A program made the position numbers and the translations under genes. The notes beneath the pieces were generated by a model, which did not search any database, was not told where the DNA came from, and worked only from the letters and a program-made list of their open reading frames with translations. Of a stretch of 64,000 nucleotides of DNA, positions 33,406-42,688 are shown in pieces. Source of the DNA: Actinomycetes bacterium (GTDB lineage: Bacteria > Actinomycetota > Acidimicrobiia > Acidimicrobiales > Ilumatobacteraceae); NCBI GenBank assembly GCA_027491335.1, contig JAIXWJ010000025.1:23666-87665 (forward strand), in the 5' to 3' direction. Every line of letters starts with the position of its first letter. The stretch's first letter is position 1.

Positions 33406-34527
33406 TCAAAGAACGACTCCGAGGAGATTCGCCGAATCCCGAACGTCGAGCCCGAGCGCGCTGGCCTCGTCGATGACGGACACGGCCCCGGGTGTGTCCA
33501 GGTCGTCGTCCAGCCTCTCACGAACTCGTTCCAGCACCGACGCGTCGGGACGGGTTCCCGTCGACCACGCATCGAGACGTTTCCGCGCCCGGGGCATCGC
33601 CTCGGAGGTCCATTCCCATTCGCGTCGATACGTGTTCTCGAGTATCGCCAGCCGAATCGCTCGGGGGTCCCATTCGCGCCGGAGGGCGTCGACGAAGACG
33701 AGGTTCCCCAGACTCTTGGACATCTTCGCGCCGTCCATGAAAACCATCGCGACGTGCATCCAATGCTTCACGAAGGGTGTGCCGGTGGCCGCTTCGCTTT
33801 GGGCTCGCTCGCACTCGTGGTGCGGGAAGATGAGATCACTGCCTCCACCATGGAGATCGATCGTCTCGCCGAGTTCGCGCAGAGCGAGAGCACTGCATTC
33901 GATGTGCCAGCCCGGACGTCCGGCACCCCACATCGCTTCCCAGGATGGTTCGTCGTCGGCGGACGGGTGCCACAGCACGAAGTCGAGTGGATCGCGCTTG
34001 GCCGGATTGTCGACGTCTCCCCCGCGCTCGCGGGCGAAGGCGATCATCTGCTCGCGCGAGTAATGACTGACCGATCCGAAACTGGGGAACTTGCTCACGT
34101 CGAAGTAGACCGAGCCGCCCGAGGTGTACGCGTATCCGCGTTCGAGCACCATCCCGATGAAGCCTCGGATGTCGGGAATCGCCGACGACGCGCGGGGTGT
34201 GGAGTGAACGGGAAGGGCATTCAGCGCTTCCATGTCGCGTTCGAACCTCGCCTCTTCCCCGGCGGCCAGATCCAAATAGTGGACACCCAATTGACGGGCC
34301 TTGGCGAACAAGGGGTCGTCCACGTCGGTGACGTTGCGGACGCAGCGAATCTCGTGACCCAGATCGATGAGGCGACGCTGCAGCACGTCGTAGGTCAGAA
34401 ACGTGGACGCGTGTCCGATGTGGGTCGCGTCGTACGGCGTGATGCCACAGGTGTACATGGTCACCAATTGACCCGGTTCGAAGGCCACGACCTCGCGGCG
34501 AGACGTGTCGTAGAGGCGCATGCTCAT
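33406..34527 (-). CDS. mshC: Cysteine ligase of the MshC type (mycothiol synthesis), CysS paralogue
   Basis: 373 residues. MSMRLYDTSRREVVAFEPG and TMYTCGITPYDATHIGHAST match MshC (L-cysteine:1D-myo-inositol 2-amino-2-deoxy-glucoside ligase) rather than CysS, which has CGPTVYDYxHIGNAR. GWHIECSALAL and MDGAKMSKSLGNLVFVD supply the remaining zinc and KMSKS motifs. The protein is shorter than CysS, as expected for MshC. If right, mycothiol is made. No other msh gene is visible. The start overlaps the npdG stop as ATGA. Confidence 0.75.
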   Translation of the reverse strand: MSMRLYDTSRREVVAFEPGQLVTMYTCGITPYDATHIGHASTFLTYDVLQRRLIDLGHEIRCVRNVTDVDDPLFAKARQLGVHYLDLAAGEEARFERDMEALNALPVHSTPRASSAIPDIRGFIGMVLERGYAYTSGGSVYFDVSKFPSFGSVSHYSREQMIAFARERGGDVDNPAKRDPLDFVLWHPSADDEPSWEAMWGAGRPGWHIECSALALRELGETIDLHGGGSDLIFPHHECERAQSEAATGTPFVKHWMHVAMVFMDGAKMSKSLGNLVFVDALRREWDPRAIRLAILENTYRREWEWTSEAMPRARKRLDAWSTGTRPDASVLERVRERLDDDLDTPGAVSVIDEASALGLDVRDSANLLGVVL

Positions 34528-35192
34528 CGAACGATTTCCTCTCGGATGCCGGTCAGCTTCGGGGCGACGCGAGTCTTGTATCGAACGTTCAATTGCAACA
34601 GCACCGCGGTGAACGCCTCGATCGCCGTGGCGTTCGAAAGTTGCCCCGCATCGAGGGGTCGACAACCGGGAATACGCGACACGATCTCCGAGACGATGCG
34701 AAGCGATTCTCGATCGTCCGAACAGATCAACACGTCGGAATCGATGGGTGCGCCGAGGTGCCCGAGCTCCTTGGCCGGCAGATGATGAAGGGCCGCCACG
34801 ACCTTGCTGAGAGGTGCGGCGGCCTGGATGTGGGCGGCCACACTGCCCCGCGGAGGGAGCAACGGCTGGAACTCGCCGGCCACGCGCACCAAAGCGTTGG
34901 CCATGCTGATGAGGATCTTGCCCTCGAGTGCCACCGAGTTCTCTTGAACCGTGGTGGCGGCCGAGTCCCACGGAGTCGCGATGACCACCACGTCGGCCGC
35001 GGCGGCGGCGGCGTTGTCACCACCGGTGATCGCCGATGCGATCTCGGGATGTTTGGCGGCAATTTCCTGACAGACGTCGACGGCGCGCTCGGCGGACCGG
35101 GATCCGATCGTGACGTCGTAGCCGATCGACGCCAATCGGGCACCAAGGGCCGATCCGGCCGGACCCGTGCCTCCGAGGATTCCAATGCGCAT
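34524..35192 (-). CDS. npdG: NADPH:F420 oxidoreductase
   Basis: 222 residues. MRIGILGGTGPAGSALGARL is the Rossmann NADP-binding loop; TIGSRSAERA supplies the phosphate-binding residues, and VVIATPWDSAATTV, PRGSVAAHIQAAAPLSKVVA and DVLICSDDRES match F420-dependent NADP reductases. It transfers hydride between NADPH and F420, supplying enzymes such as the LLM protein at 22049. The start is set at MRIGILGG; upstream in-frame codons lack support. Confidence 0.85.
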   Translation of the reverse strand: MRIGILGGTGPAGSALGARLASIGYDVTIGSRSAERAVDVCQEIAAKHPEIASAITGGDNAAAAAADVVVIATPWDSAATTVQENSVALEGKILISMANALVRVAGEFQPLLPPRGSVAAHIQAAAPLSKVVAALHHLPAKELGHLGAPIDSDVLICSDDRESLRIVSEIVSRIPGCRPLDAGQLSNATAIEAFTAVLLQLNVRYKTRVAPKLTGIREEIVR

Positions 35193-35251
35193 GCGTTCAG
35201 CCTGACACATTCGCGACGCTGGTATGGGGGTCATCGGTCGTTGGCGTGGTC

Positions 35252-35257
35252 TATGTT
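35252..35257 (+). promoter_or_regulatory. -10 element of fabI
   Basis: TATGTT, with a transcript start about 12 nt before the ATG and room for a GGAGG ribosome site at 35264-35269. Confidence 0.45.
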
Positions 35258-35275
35258 GGCCCGCGGAGGCTGATC

Positions 35276-36043
35276 ATGGGATTGCTCGAGGGAAAGAAGA
35301 TCATCGTGACCGGAGTGCTGACCGATGCGTCGCTCGCGTTCGGTGTGGCTCGGTTGGCTCTCGATGAGGGCGCTTCCGTGATACTGACCGGTGCCGGGCG
35401 AGCTCTCAGTCTGACGCAACGAACGGCTCGCAAGTTGCCCGCGCCCGTCGAGGTGCTCGAACTGGACGTGACGGTCGCCGATCACGTCGAATCCGTTCGC
35501 CGAGCCGTGGCCGATTCATGGGGTTCGGTCGATGGCGTGGTGCACTCGATCGGTTTCGCTCCCGAGGTGTGTCTGGGCGACGATTTCATGGCCGCTCAAT
35601 GGTCCGACGTGGCGGTCGCCATGCAGATCAGCGCCTATTCGTACAAGCATTTAGCGGACGTGTTCGCACCGTTGATGGGTCGAGGCAGTGCGTTCGTCGG
35701 GCTCGATTTCGACAACACCGTCGCGTGGCCCGCGTACAACTGGATGGGAGTCGCCAAGTCGGCTCTCGAAAGCATCAACCGGTACCTCGCCAAGGAGATG
35801 GGCCCCCGTGGCATCCGATCCAACCTGGTCGCCGCCGGTCCCGTGAAGACGATGGCCGCCAAGTCGATCCCCGGATTCAAGAAGTTCGAGGACGTGTGGG
35901 ACGACCGCGCTCCACTCGGGTGGGACGTGACCGACGGCGAGCCGGTCGCCCGCGCCGTGGTGGCCCTACTGTCGGATTGGTTCCCGGCCACCACCGGGTC
36001 GATGATCCACGTCGACGGTGGGTATCACGCGATCGGTGCGTGA
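35276..36043 (+). CDS. fabI: Enoyl-[acyl-carrier-protein] reductase, FabI/InhA-like
   Basis: 255 residues. NADH-dependent last step of fatty-acid elongation. LEGKKIIVTGVLTDASLAFG is the FabI cofactor-binding start; VDGVVHSIGFAPE and the catalytic Tyr-X6-Lys in YNWMGVAKSALESI match mycobacterial InhA closely. RSNLVAAGPVKTMAAKSIPG is the substrate loop. GGAGG precedes the ATG at good spacing, so the start is chosen there rather than ten codons upstream. It is divergent from npdG. Confidence 0.95.
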   Translation: MGLLEGKKIIVTGVLTDASLAFGVARLALDEGASVILTGAGRALSLTQRTARKLPAPVEVLELDVTVADHVESVRRAVADSWGSVDGVVHSIGFAPEVCLGDDFMAAQWSDVAVAMQISAYSYKHLADVFAPLMGRGSAFVGLDFDNTVAWPAYNWMGVAKSALESINRYLAKEMGPRGIRSNLVAAGPVKTMAAKSIPGFKKFEDVWDDRAPLGWDVTDGEPVARAVVALLSDWFPATTGSMIHVDGGYHAIGA

Positions 36044-36060
36044 CACCCCCGTCGTTCGGA

Positions 36061-37266
36061 TCAGAGTCCGCTGCGCTCCAGAATGTGGATTCCGCAGGCC
36101 GAGCCGAGGCCGATGACGTGGGCCAGTCCCACCTTGGCATCGGCGATCTGACGATCACCGGCTTCGTTGCGCAGGTGATGGCAGATCTCCCAGATGTTGG
36201 CGATTCCGGTGGCCGCGATCGGGTGACCCTTGGACTCCAGTCCTCCGGACACGTTCACCGGGGTGGAGCCGGTGCGCCATGTGGCCCCGCTGTTGAAGAA
36301 GTCGACCGCTCCGCCCTCGGGGCACAGCATGAGGTTGTCGTAGTGCACCAATTCGGCGGTGGCGAAACAGTCGTGGAGTTCGACGAGGTCGAGATCCGAC
36401 GGTGAGACACCAGCCTGCTCGTAGGCGATCTTGGCGGCATTTCGAGTGAGAGTGTTGACGTCGGGCAGAACCTGGCACGACTCCTGGTACGGGTCCGTCG
36501 TGAGCACGGACGCCGACACCTTGATGGCGCGCCGTTGCTGCTCGAGCGACAGGGTCTTGAGCGTCTCCCCCGAGCACACCACCGCGGCCGCGGCACCGTC
36601 GCAGTTCGCCGAGCACATCGGGCGAGTGTTCGGATAGGCGATCATCATGTCGTTCATGATCTCGTCGAGGGTGAACTTCTTCTGATACGCCGCCATCGGG
36701 TTCAAGACCGAGTGAGCGTGGTTCTTCTCCGAGATACGGGCGAACAGTTCGAACGAGACGCCGCCGTACTTGTGGCCGTACTCCATGCCCACCTGAGCGA
36801 ACGTTCCGGGCATGGTGTCCGTGCCGATGCGACCGTCGGTGGGTGCCACGCTGCCGAAGCGGCCCTTGGGCTCCCACTTGTTGCCGTCCTTCTTCGCGCT
36901 GCCGCCACCACCGAGCAAACCGGCACCGGCCAACTTCTCGGCCCCGACCGCCAATCCGAACTTCACTTCGCCGGCCTTGACGGCCATGATCGCCGTGCGC
37001 AAAGCGGTGGCGCCGGTGGCGCAGGCGTTGGTCACGTTGTAGACCGGGATTCCCGTCTGGCCCACTTGCTTCTGGAGCATCTGACCGAAACTGCCGCCAC
37101 CCATCAGGTTTCCGGCGGCGAGGACTCCGATGTCGCGCATGCTGACACCGGCGTCGGTGAGAGCGGCCATGACCGCCTCGGCGCCGAGGTCGACGATGTC
37201 CTTGTCGGAATGCTTTCCGAACTTCGTCATCGCGATTCCGAGGATCCAGATGTCGTCACTGGCCAT
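36061..37266 (-). CDS. SCP-x-type thiolase / acetyl-CoA acyltransferase-like protein
   Basis: 401 residues. Thiolase fold with active-site cysteine in YNVTNACATGATALRTA, HDCF in LVELHDCFATAELVHYD, and GGLESKGHPIAATGIAN. The HDCF block with LCPEGGAVDF is typical of the sterol-carrier/non-specific lipid-transfer class rather than biosynthetic FadA. Substrate unknown; such proteins act on sterol side chains or other branched CoA esters. AAGGA precedes the ATG. It is 78 nt downstream of a DUF35 gene, and such proteins often form complexes. Confidence 0.9.
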   Translation of the reverse strand: MASDDIWILGIAMTKFGKHSDKDIVDLGAEAVMAALTDAGVSMRDIGVLAAGNLMGGGSFGQMLQKQVGQTGIPVYNVTNACATGATALRTAIMAVKAGEVKFGLAVGAEKLAGAGLLGGGGSAKKDGNKWEPKGRFGSVAPTDGRIGTDTMPGTFAQVGMEYGHKYGGVSFELFARISEKNHAHSVLNPMAAYQKKFTLDEIMNDMMIAYPNTRPMCSANCDGAAAAVVCSGETLKTLSLEQQRRAIKVSASVLTTDPYQESCQVLPDVNTLTRNAAKIAYEQAGVSPSDLDLVELHDCFATAELVHYDNLMLCPEGGAVDFFNSGATWRTGSTPVNVSGGLESKGHPIAATGIANIWEICHHLRNEAGDRQIADAKVGLAHVIGLGSACGIHILERSGL

Positions 37267-37344
37267 GATGATTCCTTTGGTCGTTGTTGTTGGGAGATTG
37301 TTGCCGGAGATGTGCTGTCGGAAGGTTACGAAACTCGATCGGGA

Positions 37345-37740
37345 TCAGGCGGCGGGTTCGAAGCCGAAACCGATGGCTTCGGTGCCATCGTCGTCGGTGC
37401 CCAGGCTGTAGGTGGCCAGGCGGACCTTCATGCCGAGCGAAACCTTCTCGGGAGTGGGGTCGACATTGATGACGTTGCCACGCACGCTGGTGCCGGCGCA
37501 ATCGACGATGCCGGCCACGAAGGGAACCGGAACGCCGGGGGCCGCGAAGGCCACGATGGTGAAGGACTTCAGGATTCCTTCGGTGGCGATCGGCGCCTTA
37601 CGGAACTCCGTGCCGAAACAGTTCGCGCACGCGTTGCGTCGATCGAAGTAGCGCGCGCCGCAGGAGGTGCACTCGTTGGCCACCAGGTGCGGGCGATCGC
37701 CGAGTTCGAGGTAATTGACGTGGGGAATCTGGGTCGACAT
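37345..37740 (-). CDS. DUF35 zinc-ribbon/OB-fold protein
   Basis: 131 residues. A zinc ribbon (NECTSCGARYFDRRNACANC, CX2C...CX2C) is followed by the OB fold with GILKSFTIVAFAAPGVPVPF and MKVRLATYSL. DUF35 proteins partner with SCP-x thiolases or aldolases (ChsH2-Ltp2, for example) and bring CoA substrates. A GGGAG ribosome site precedes the ATG. The promoter TAGGGT overlaps the stop of the upstream nitroreductase. Confidence 0.9.
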   Translation of the reverse strand: MSTQIPHVNYLELGDRPHLVANECTSCGARYFDRRNACANCFGTEFRKAPIATEGILKSFTIVAFAAPGVPVPFVAGIVDCAGTSVRGNVINVDPTPEKVSLGMKVRLATYSLGTDDDGTEAIGFGFEPAA

Positions 37741-37769
37741 GTTCTCTCCCGAATCGTGTGGGTGTTCGT

Positions 37770-37775
37770 ACCCTA
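37770..37775 (-). promoter_or_regulatory. -10 element overlapping the nitroreductase stop codon
   Basis: TAGGGT; the leading TAG is the nitroreductase stop. It would give a leader of about 22 nt bearing GGGAGAG before the DUF35 ATG. Confidence 0.5.
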
Positions 37776-38423
37776 AACCTCGGGATTGCCCGAGGTGAAA
37801 CCGGCAGGATCGTCGGCCGGCGCCTCCCAATGACCGACGTGAATCACTTCGTTCGACGAGCGTCGGCCGCGGATGGTCGACGAGCCCGAGGGTCGGTCCT
37901 CGGGCGAACGATGACCGATGGCGATGGCCCCCACGCATTGCATGGCGTCCGGAACCCCGAATCGGCCGAGAGTGTCCCGGGGATTCCCGAAGAGGCCGAA
38001 GAGCAAGGCGCCCCACCGACGGTCCTCGCACAACAGAAGGAGATTCTGGGCCGCCATCGCGGCGTCGGTGAGCCAATACGGGCAGGCCCACGATTCCGGC
38101 GTCGACAGCCCGCGATCGATCTTGTCGGCTTGCGAATATCGATCCGTGTAGGCCTCGGGGTCGGCCAACACCAGAACGATCTGCGTGCATTCCCGCACGC
38201 CGGGAGCTCGGCGTGCGAACCACGTTCCGGCACCGGAAACTTCGAAGAAGGTGTCCTTGTCCGATCCGTCGAGCACGAGGAAGTGACACCCTTGCGAGTA
38301 TCCCGCCGAGGGAGCCCGCCGCGCGACGTCGCAGACATCGAGGACCTCTCGCAACGTCGGACCGCCGGAGAACTTCCGGGTCATGCGACGACGCCGGATG
38401 ATGGACGTCAAGTCGTCGGGCAA
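37773..38423 (-). CDS. Nitroreductase-family flavoprotein
   Basis: About 216 residues. IIRRRRMTRKFSGGPTLREV and ARRAPSAGYSQGCHFLVL are the FMN-binding signatures, and DAAMAAQNLLLLCEDRRWGA the helix typical of the family. Substrate unknown. The start is uncertain: TTG at 38423 lies 4 nt past the upstream stop; an ATG at 38474 would overlap the neighbour by 47 nt; ATG at 38384 would remove part of the flavin site. The last codons form a hairpin that ends near a promoter. Confidence 0.75.
   Translation of the reverse strand: MPDDLTSIIRRRRMTRKFSGGPTLREVLDVCDVARRAPSAGYSQGCHFLVLDGSDKDTFFEVSGAGTWFARRAPGVRECTQIVLVLADPEAYTDRYSQADKIDRGLSTPESWACPYWLTDAAMAAQNLLLLCEDRRWGALLFGLFGNPRDTLGRFGVPDAMQCVGAIAIGHRSPEDRPSGSSTIRGRRSSNEVIHVGHWEAPADDPAGFTSGNPEV
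37777..37796 (-). terminator. 8-bp hairpin at the end of the nitroreductase gene
   Basis: ACCTCGGG and CCCGAGGT pair around a 4-nt loop, followed by TTTAG on the minus strand. It overlaps the last codons and precedes the DUF35 promoter, so it may separate two transcripts. Confidence 0.5.
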
Positions 38424-38427
38424 GGTG

Positions 38428-39084
38428 TCAGCGGCGTCCCAGCTTGAGAAGATCCTCGGCCATGGTCCAGCCATGGATGATCAAGGAGCCACCGGCCTCG
38501 GGCTTCACCTCGGAGAACATCGCGGCGATGTCGGCGGCGATCTTGTCGGGCTTGGACGACACATGGTCGAGGAATCCGGACTGGCCCTTCTTGGCCACGA
38601 CGAAAGACTTCTCGTCGTACTGAGCGTCGACGCCGAAACGACGGGCCAATCGGCGACCCCACGCCCGCTCCTCACCGACGGCGCGATGACCGGGCCGCGG
38701 GATCAATTCGCTGAGTTGCTTGAAAGCCTCCAGGCCATCGGGAGCCACGAAGCGACTACCGACCACCACGTCCTCGTCGGGGAACGCCATCAGGGCCCGG
38801 TGGAAGGCCTCGGCCATGAGTCCCTTCAACACCGCGTCTCGCTTGCCGGTTCGCTTCACGCTGAGCAATCCGATCAGCACGCACGGGGTGCCGCCGATCC
38901 GCTCGAGAGTGGAGAACGTGAACCCGTGCAGCTTTCCCGACTCGGTGGCCGTCGTGCACAGAACCCAGTCCTCCTTGGCGGCGGTGAGTCGGGCGAGATC
39001 GAATGAACCACCCATGGTGGCCATCTCTTCGAGTTCGGCCTCCGAGAGGGCCGCACAATCTCGCGTCTCGACCTCCACCGACAT
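38428..39084 (-). CDS. Conserved protein of unknown function
   Basis: 218 residues from ATG at 39084, with AGGGAG upstream. Sequence features: SGKLHGFTFSTLERIGGTP, LIGLLSVKRTGKRDAVLKGL, and EDVVVGSRFVAPDGLEAFK; the middle resembles acyltransferase-like folds (GNAT type) with a family-unspecific pattern, but I cannot name it. It lacks membrane segments. It lies between dnaE and the nitroreductase; a 6-bp GC hairpin precedes it. Confidence 0.7.
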   Translation of the reverse strand: MSVEVETRDCAALSEAELEEMATMGGSFDLARLTAAKEDWVLCTTATESGKLHGFTFSTLERIGGTPCVLIGLLSVKRTGKRDAVLKGLMAEAFHRALMAFPDEDVVVGSRFVAPDGLEAFKQLSELIPRPGHRAVGEERAWGRRLARRFGVDAQYDEKSFVVAKKGQSGFLDHVSSKPDKIAADIAAMFSEVKPEAGGSLIIHGWTMAEDLLKLGRR

Positions 39085-39103
39085 TCGACCCCAGGCTCCC
39101 TTT

Positions 39104-39119
39104 CGGGGGTGATCCCCCG
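39104..39119 (-). terminator. Hairpin after dnaE
   Basis: CGGGGG and CCCCCG form a 6-bp stem around a 4-nt loop, 50 nt after the dnaE stop. No T-tract follows, so it is a weak terminator candidate. Confidence 0.35.
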
Positions 39120-39166
39120 ACTCCTTCATTCTGCCACTTCGCCCGGTCAGCGAGCGAAACGACCGA

Positions 39167-42100
39167 TCATCGGATGACGCCGACCCCGAAGGCGACCCGG
39201 AGCGGAGGGATGACCCGGTCGACGTCCACGGCGAACTCGGCCCCCAGTCGCAGCACCCGTGACCCACCGAGGTGGATGAACACCTGCGCTTCGCCGGGAT
39301 ACGCCGACAGGATCTCCTTGAGGGTGGCCACGGTCTCGGGGTCGAGTGCCACGGCCGGAAGATTGAGCCGGAGTTCCGGGGCGCGAGCGGCCAATGCGAG
39401 AGGCGTGAACTCCAGTGCCGACACCGTCATGCGGTCGTCGCCGGCTTGGCGGTTCACACGAACCTTGACCGCCACGATCGCTTCGTCGGCGATCTTGTGT
39501 CCGTGTTGCTGCAGGGTGCGGGTGAAGACCGTGACCTCCACACCGCCGTGCAAGTCCTCCACCTGGAGGACCGCCATCGGGTCTCCCTTCTTGGTCACCT
39601 TGCGCTCGATCTTGGTGATGATGCCGGCGATGGTGGCGATGGTTCCGTTCTCGGCCTCCTCCAGCATGGACGTGACGGTGTCGGCGTACCGCCGCAACGA
39701 GCCCTCGTGTCCGTACAGCGGATGGTCGCTGATGTAGAGGCCGAGCAGTTCCTTTTCGAACTTCAACTTCAACGACTGTTCGAATTCGGTATCCGGAATG
39801 GGTATGTCGAGGTCGAACCCACCTTGAACCGGATCGGGCTCGATGGAATCGAAGAGGCTCATCACACCTTGGTCGGCCTCGGCGCGTCGGCCGACCGTGT
39901 CGTCGATGATCTGTTCGAAAACGAGCATCAGGCCCTGTCGGGTGTGGCCCATGGAGTCGAAGGCGCCGGCCTTGATGAAGGACTCGATGCCCTTCTTGTT
40001 CAGGCACTCGGTGGGCACGGACATGCAGAAGTCGTGGAACGACGAGAAAGCACCGTGCTCTTTGCGATGCGCCACGATCTTTTCGCACACCGCCGAACCG
40101 ACTCCCTTGATCGCGCTCAAGCCGAAGTGAATCAGCCGGTTCTCTGGATCCGCGGTGAAGTCGACGTCGGAGACGTTGATGTCGGGTTGCTTCACCGTGA
40201 TGCCGCGCGCGCGAGCGTCGACGAGGTATCCGGCCGCCTTGTCCAGATTGGCCTTCACGCTGGTGAGTAGGGCCGCGAAGTATTGGACCGGGTAGTTCGC
40301 CTTGAGATGGGCCGTCTGGTAGCAGATGTATCCGTATCCGAACGAGTGACTCTTGTTGAACGCGTAGTCCGCGAAGTTCTCGATGATGTCGAAGAGCTGC
40401 TTGCCGAGTTGTCGTCCGTATCCGGAACTTTCGCAACCCTCCTCGAACTTGGAGCGCTCCTTCTCCATGAGTTCGCGAACCTTCTTTCCGCAGGCCTTTC
40501 GAAGGTTGTCGGCTTCGGCGAGCGAGTACCCGGCGAAACGTTGCGCCACGCGCATCACGCTCTCTTGGTAGATCATCAAGCCGTAGGTGTCCCCCAGCAC
40601 CTCTTGGGCGTCGGGGTGGAAGTACTCGACCGGCTTTCGGCCGTTCTTGCGATCGGCGAAGTCGTAGTGCATGTTCACGCCCATGGGGCCCGGCCGATAC
40701 AGCGCGATCACGGCCGACACGTCCTCGAACGTGGACGGATTCATGGCTCGCAACAGTTGCTGCATCGGCGGGGATTCCAGCTGGAACACCCCGGTGGTGT
40801 CGCCCTTGGCGAGAAGTTCGAACGTGGCCGGATCGTCGAGAGGGACCCGGTCGATGTCGAAATCCGGCTCGCTCAACCTGATGAGAGCCATCGTGTCCGT
40901 GATGACGTCGAGGTTTCGCAAGCCGAGAAAGTCCATCTTGAGCAGACCGAGATCCTCGACTCCGTGCATTTCGTACTGGGTGGTGACCGGCGCTTCCTCG
41001 ATGGGTTTGCCGGCTTCGGGCTTGCGTTGGACGGGCAGATATTCGGTGAGGACCTCTTTCGAAATGACGACCGCGGCGGCGTGGATGCCCGTGGAGCGCC
41101 GAAGCCCTTCGAGTCCCTTGGCGACGTCGATGACGTGACGCAACTCGTCGTCACTCTCGTAGAGGTCGCGCAACTCCTGGGCGGCCTGGTAGCCGCTCTC
41201 ATGCTTGGGATGTTTCTCGAGGCAGTACCGCAACGGTGTGTCGCGCCCCATCACCACGGGAGGCATGGCTTTGGCCAGGCGGTCGCCGACCGAATACGGA
41301 TGACCGAGCACGCGGGCGGCGTCACGAACGGCGTTACGCGCCTTGATGGTGCTGAACGTGATGATCTGGGCCACGTGTTCGCGGCCGTAGGTGTCGGTGG
41401 CGTAACGGATCATCTCGTCGCGATAACGAGAGTCGAAGTCCATGTCGATGTCGGGCATGGAGATACGGCTGGGATTGAGGAAACGTTCGAACAGCAGGTC
41501 GTAGCGGATGGGGTCGATCTCGGTGATGCCGAGGCAATAGGCGACCGCGCAACCGGCCGCCGATCCGCGTCCGGGTCCGACCCGGATGTCACGGCTGCGG
41601 GCGTACCGAATGAGATCCCAAACGATGAGGAAATACGACGCGAATCCCATGTCGGAGATGACCTTGGTCTCGTAGGCGAGTCGCTCGATGATGGTGGGAT
41701 CGAGAGAGTCTCCCCAGCGACGACGAGCACCCTCACGGGTGAGATGCTCGAGGTAGGCGGCGTCGTCGCTGAAGCCCTCGGGCACCGGGAAGTTGGGAAG
41801 TTGGGGTTTGCCGAACTCGATGGTGACGTCGGCGCGCTCCGCGATCCAGAGCGTGTTGTCGCACGACTCGGGCACCTCGCGAAACACGTGGCGCATCTCG
41901 TGCGACGTCTTCAGATAGTGCTCGGTGCCGTCGAAACGGAATCGCTTCGGATCGTTCTTGAACGAGTTGGTTTGCACGCACAAAAGCGCGTCGTGGCTGT
42001 CGGCGTCGTGTCGATGCGTGTAGTGAGAGTCGTTGGTGGCCAACAACGGCGCACCGAGATCCTGGGCGATGCGCATCAGAAGTGGATTCGTGCGCTTTTG

Positions 42101-42688
42101 TGAAGGAATTCCGTGGTCTTGAAGCTCGACGAACAAATTGTCCTTGCCGAAGATTTCCTGAAGACGGGCCGCCTTGGCGAGGGCATCGTTGTAATCGTCG
42201 CGCAGGAGGGATTGCAGAACGTGACCACCGAGACACCCGGTGGTGGCGATGAGGCCCTCGTGATGGCGTTCGAGCAGTTCCCAGTCCATTCGGGGCTGGT
42301 AGTAGTAGCCCTCCAGGAACGCCAGGCTGGACAGCTTGATGAGGTTCTTGTACCCGGTGTTGTTCTCGGCCAGCAGCGTGAGGTGGTAGTAGAGCTTGCG
42401 CCCGCCCTCGGTCTCGCCACCGGAGTCGTCCATCAAACCGCGGCGGGTCGGGCGTTCGAATCGAGTCTCGTACGCCAGGTACGCCTCGGTGCCGATGATC
42501 GGCTTGATTCCCTGAGCCCGACACTCCTTGTAGAAGTCGAGCACGCCGTACATGTTCCCGTGGTCGGTCATTCCGAGTGCCGGTTGCCCGTCCTCGACCG
42601 CCTTGGCCACCAGTTCGTCGAGCTTCGCGGCACCATCGAGCATGGAGAACTCGGTGTGGACATGCAGATGGGTGAACGAGTCCGCCAT
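39167..42688 (-). CDS. dnaE: DNA polymerase III subunit alpha
   Basis: 1173 residues. PHP domain (FTHLHVHTEFSMLDGAA, LGMTDHGNMYG), palm with RGSAAGCAVAYCLGIT and catalytic aspartates in MPDIDMDFDSRYRDEM, fingers, and the C-terminal helix-hairpin-helix and OB fold (TIATIAGIITKIERKV). Replicative polymerase of the DnaE1 type. Ribosome site AGGTAGG precedes the ATG. In the M. tuberculosis map dnaE1 lies elsewhere, so this placement differs. Confidence 0.97.
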   Translation of the reverse strand: MADSFTHLHVHTEFSMLDGAAKLDELVAKAVEDGQPALGMTDHGNMYGVLDFYKECRAQGIKPIIGTEAYLAYETRFERPTRRGLMDDSGGETEGGRKLYYHLTLLAENNTGYKNLIKLSSLAFLEGYYYQPRMDWELLERHHEGLIATTGCLGGHVLQSLLRDDYNDALAKAARLQEIFGKDNLFVELQDHGIPSQKRTNPLLMRIAQDLGAPLLATNDSHYTHRHDADSHDALLCVQTNSFKNDPKRFRFDGTEHYLKTSHEMRHVFREVPESCDNTLWIAERADVTIEFGKPQLPNFPVPEGFSDDAAYLEHLTREGARRRWGDSLDPTIIERLAYETKVISDMGFASYFLIVWDLIRYARSRDIRVGPGRGSAAGCAVAYCLGITEIDPIRYDLLFERFLNPSRISMPDIDMDFDSRYRDEMIRYATDTYGREHVAQIITFSTIKARNAVRDAARVLGHPYSVGDRLAKAMPPVVMGRDTPLRYCLEKHPKHESGYQAAQELRDLYESDDELRHVIDVAKGLEGLRRSTGIHAAAVVISKEVLTEYLPVQRKPEAGKPIEEAPVTTQYEMHGVEDLGLLKMDFLGLRNLDVITDTMALIRLSEPDFDIDRVPLDDPATFELLAKGDTTGVFQLESPPMQQLLRAMNPSTFEDVSAVIALYRPGPMGVNMHYDFADRKNGRKPVEYFHPDAQEVLGDTYGLMIYQESVMRVAQRFAGYSLAEADNLRKACGKKVRELMEKERSKFEEGCESSGYGRQLGKQLFDIIENFADYAFNKSHSFGYGYICYQTAHLKANYPVQYFAALLTSVKANLDKAAGYLVDARARGITVKQPDINVSDVDFTADPENRLIHFGLSAIKGVGSAVCEKIVAHRKEHGAFSSFHDFCMSVPTECLNKKGIESFIKAGAFDSMGHTRQGLMLVFEQIIDDTVGRRAEADQGVMSLFDSIEPDPVQGGFDLDIPIPDTEFEQSLKLKFEKELLGLYISDHPLYGHEGSLRRYADTVTSMLEEAENGTIATIAGIITKIERKVTKKGDPMAVLQVEDLHGGVEVTVFTRTLQQHGHKIADEAIVAVKVRVNRQAGDDRMTVSALEFTPLALAARAPELRLNLPAVALDPETVATLKEILSAYPGEAQVFIHLGGSRVLRLGAEFAVDVDRVIPPLRVAFGVGVIR

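Noticed and set aside
33406..34527. Annotation as cysteinyl-tRNA synthetase (cysS)
   Set aside because: The active-site block is CGITPYDATHIGHA and the protein is short, both MshC-like; cysS cannot be excluded fully without the rest of the genome.
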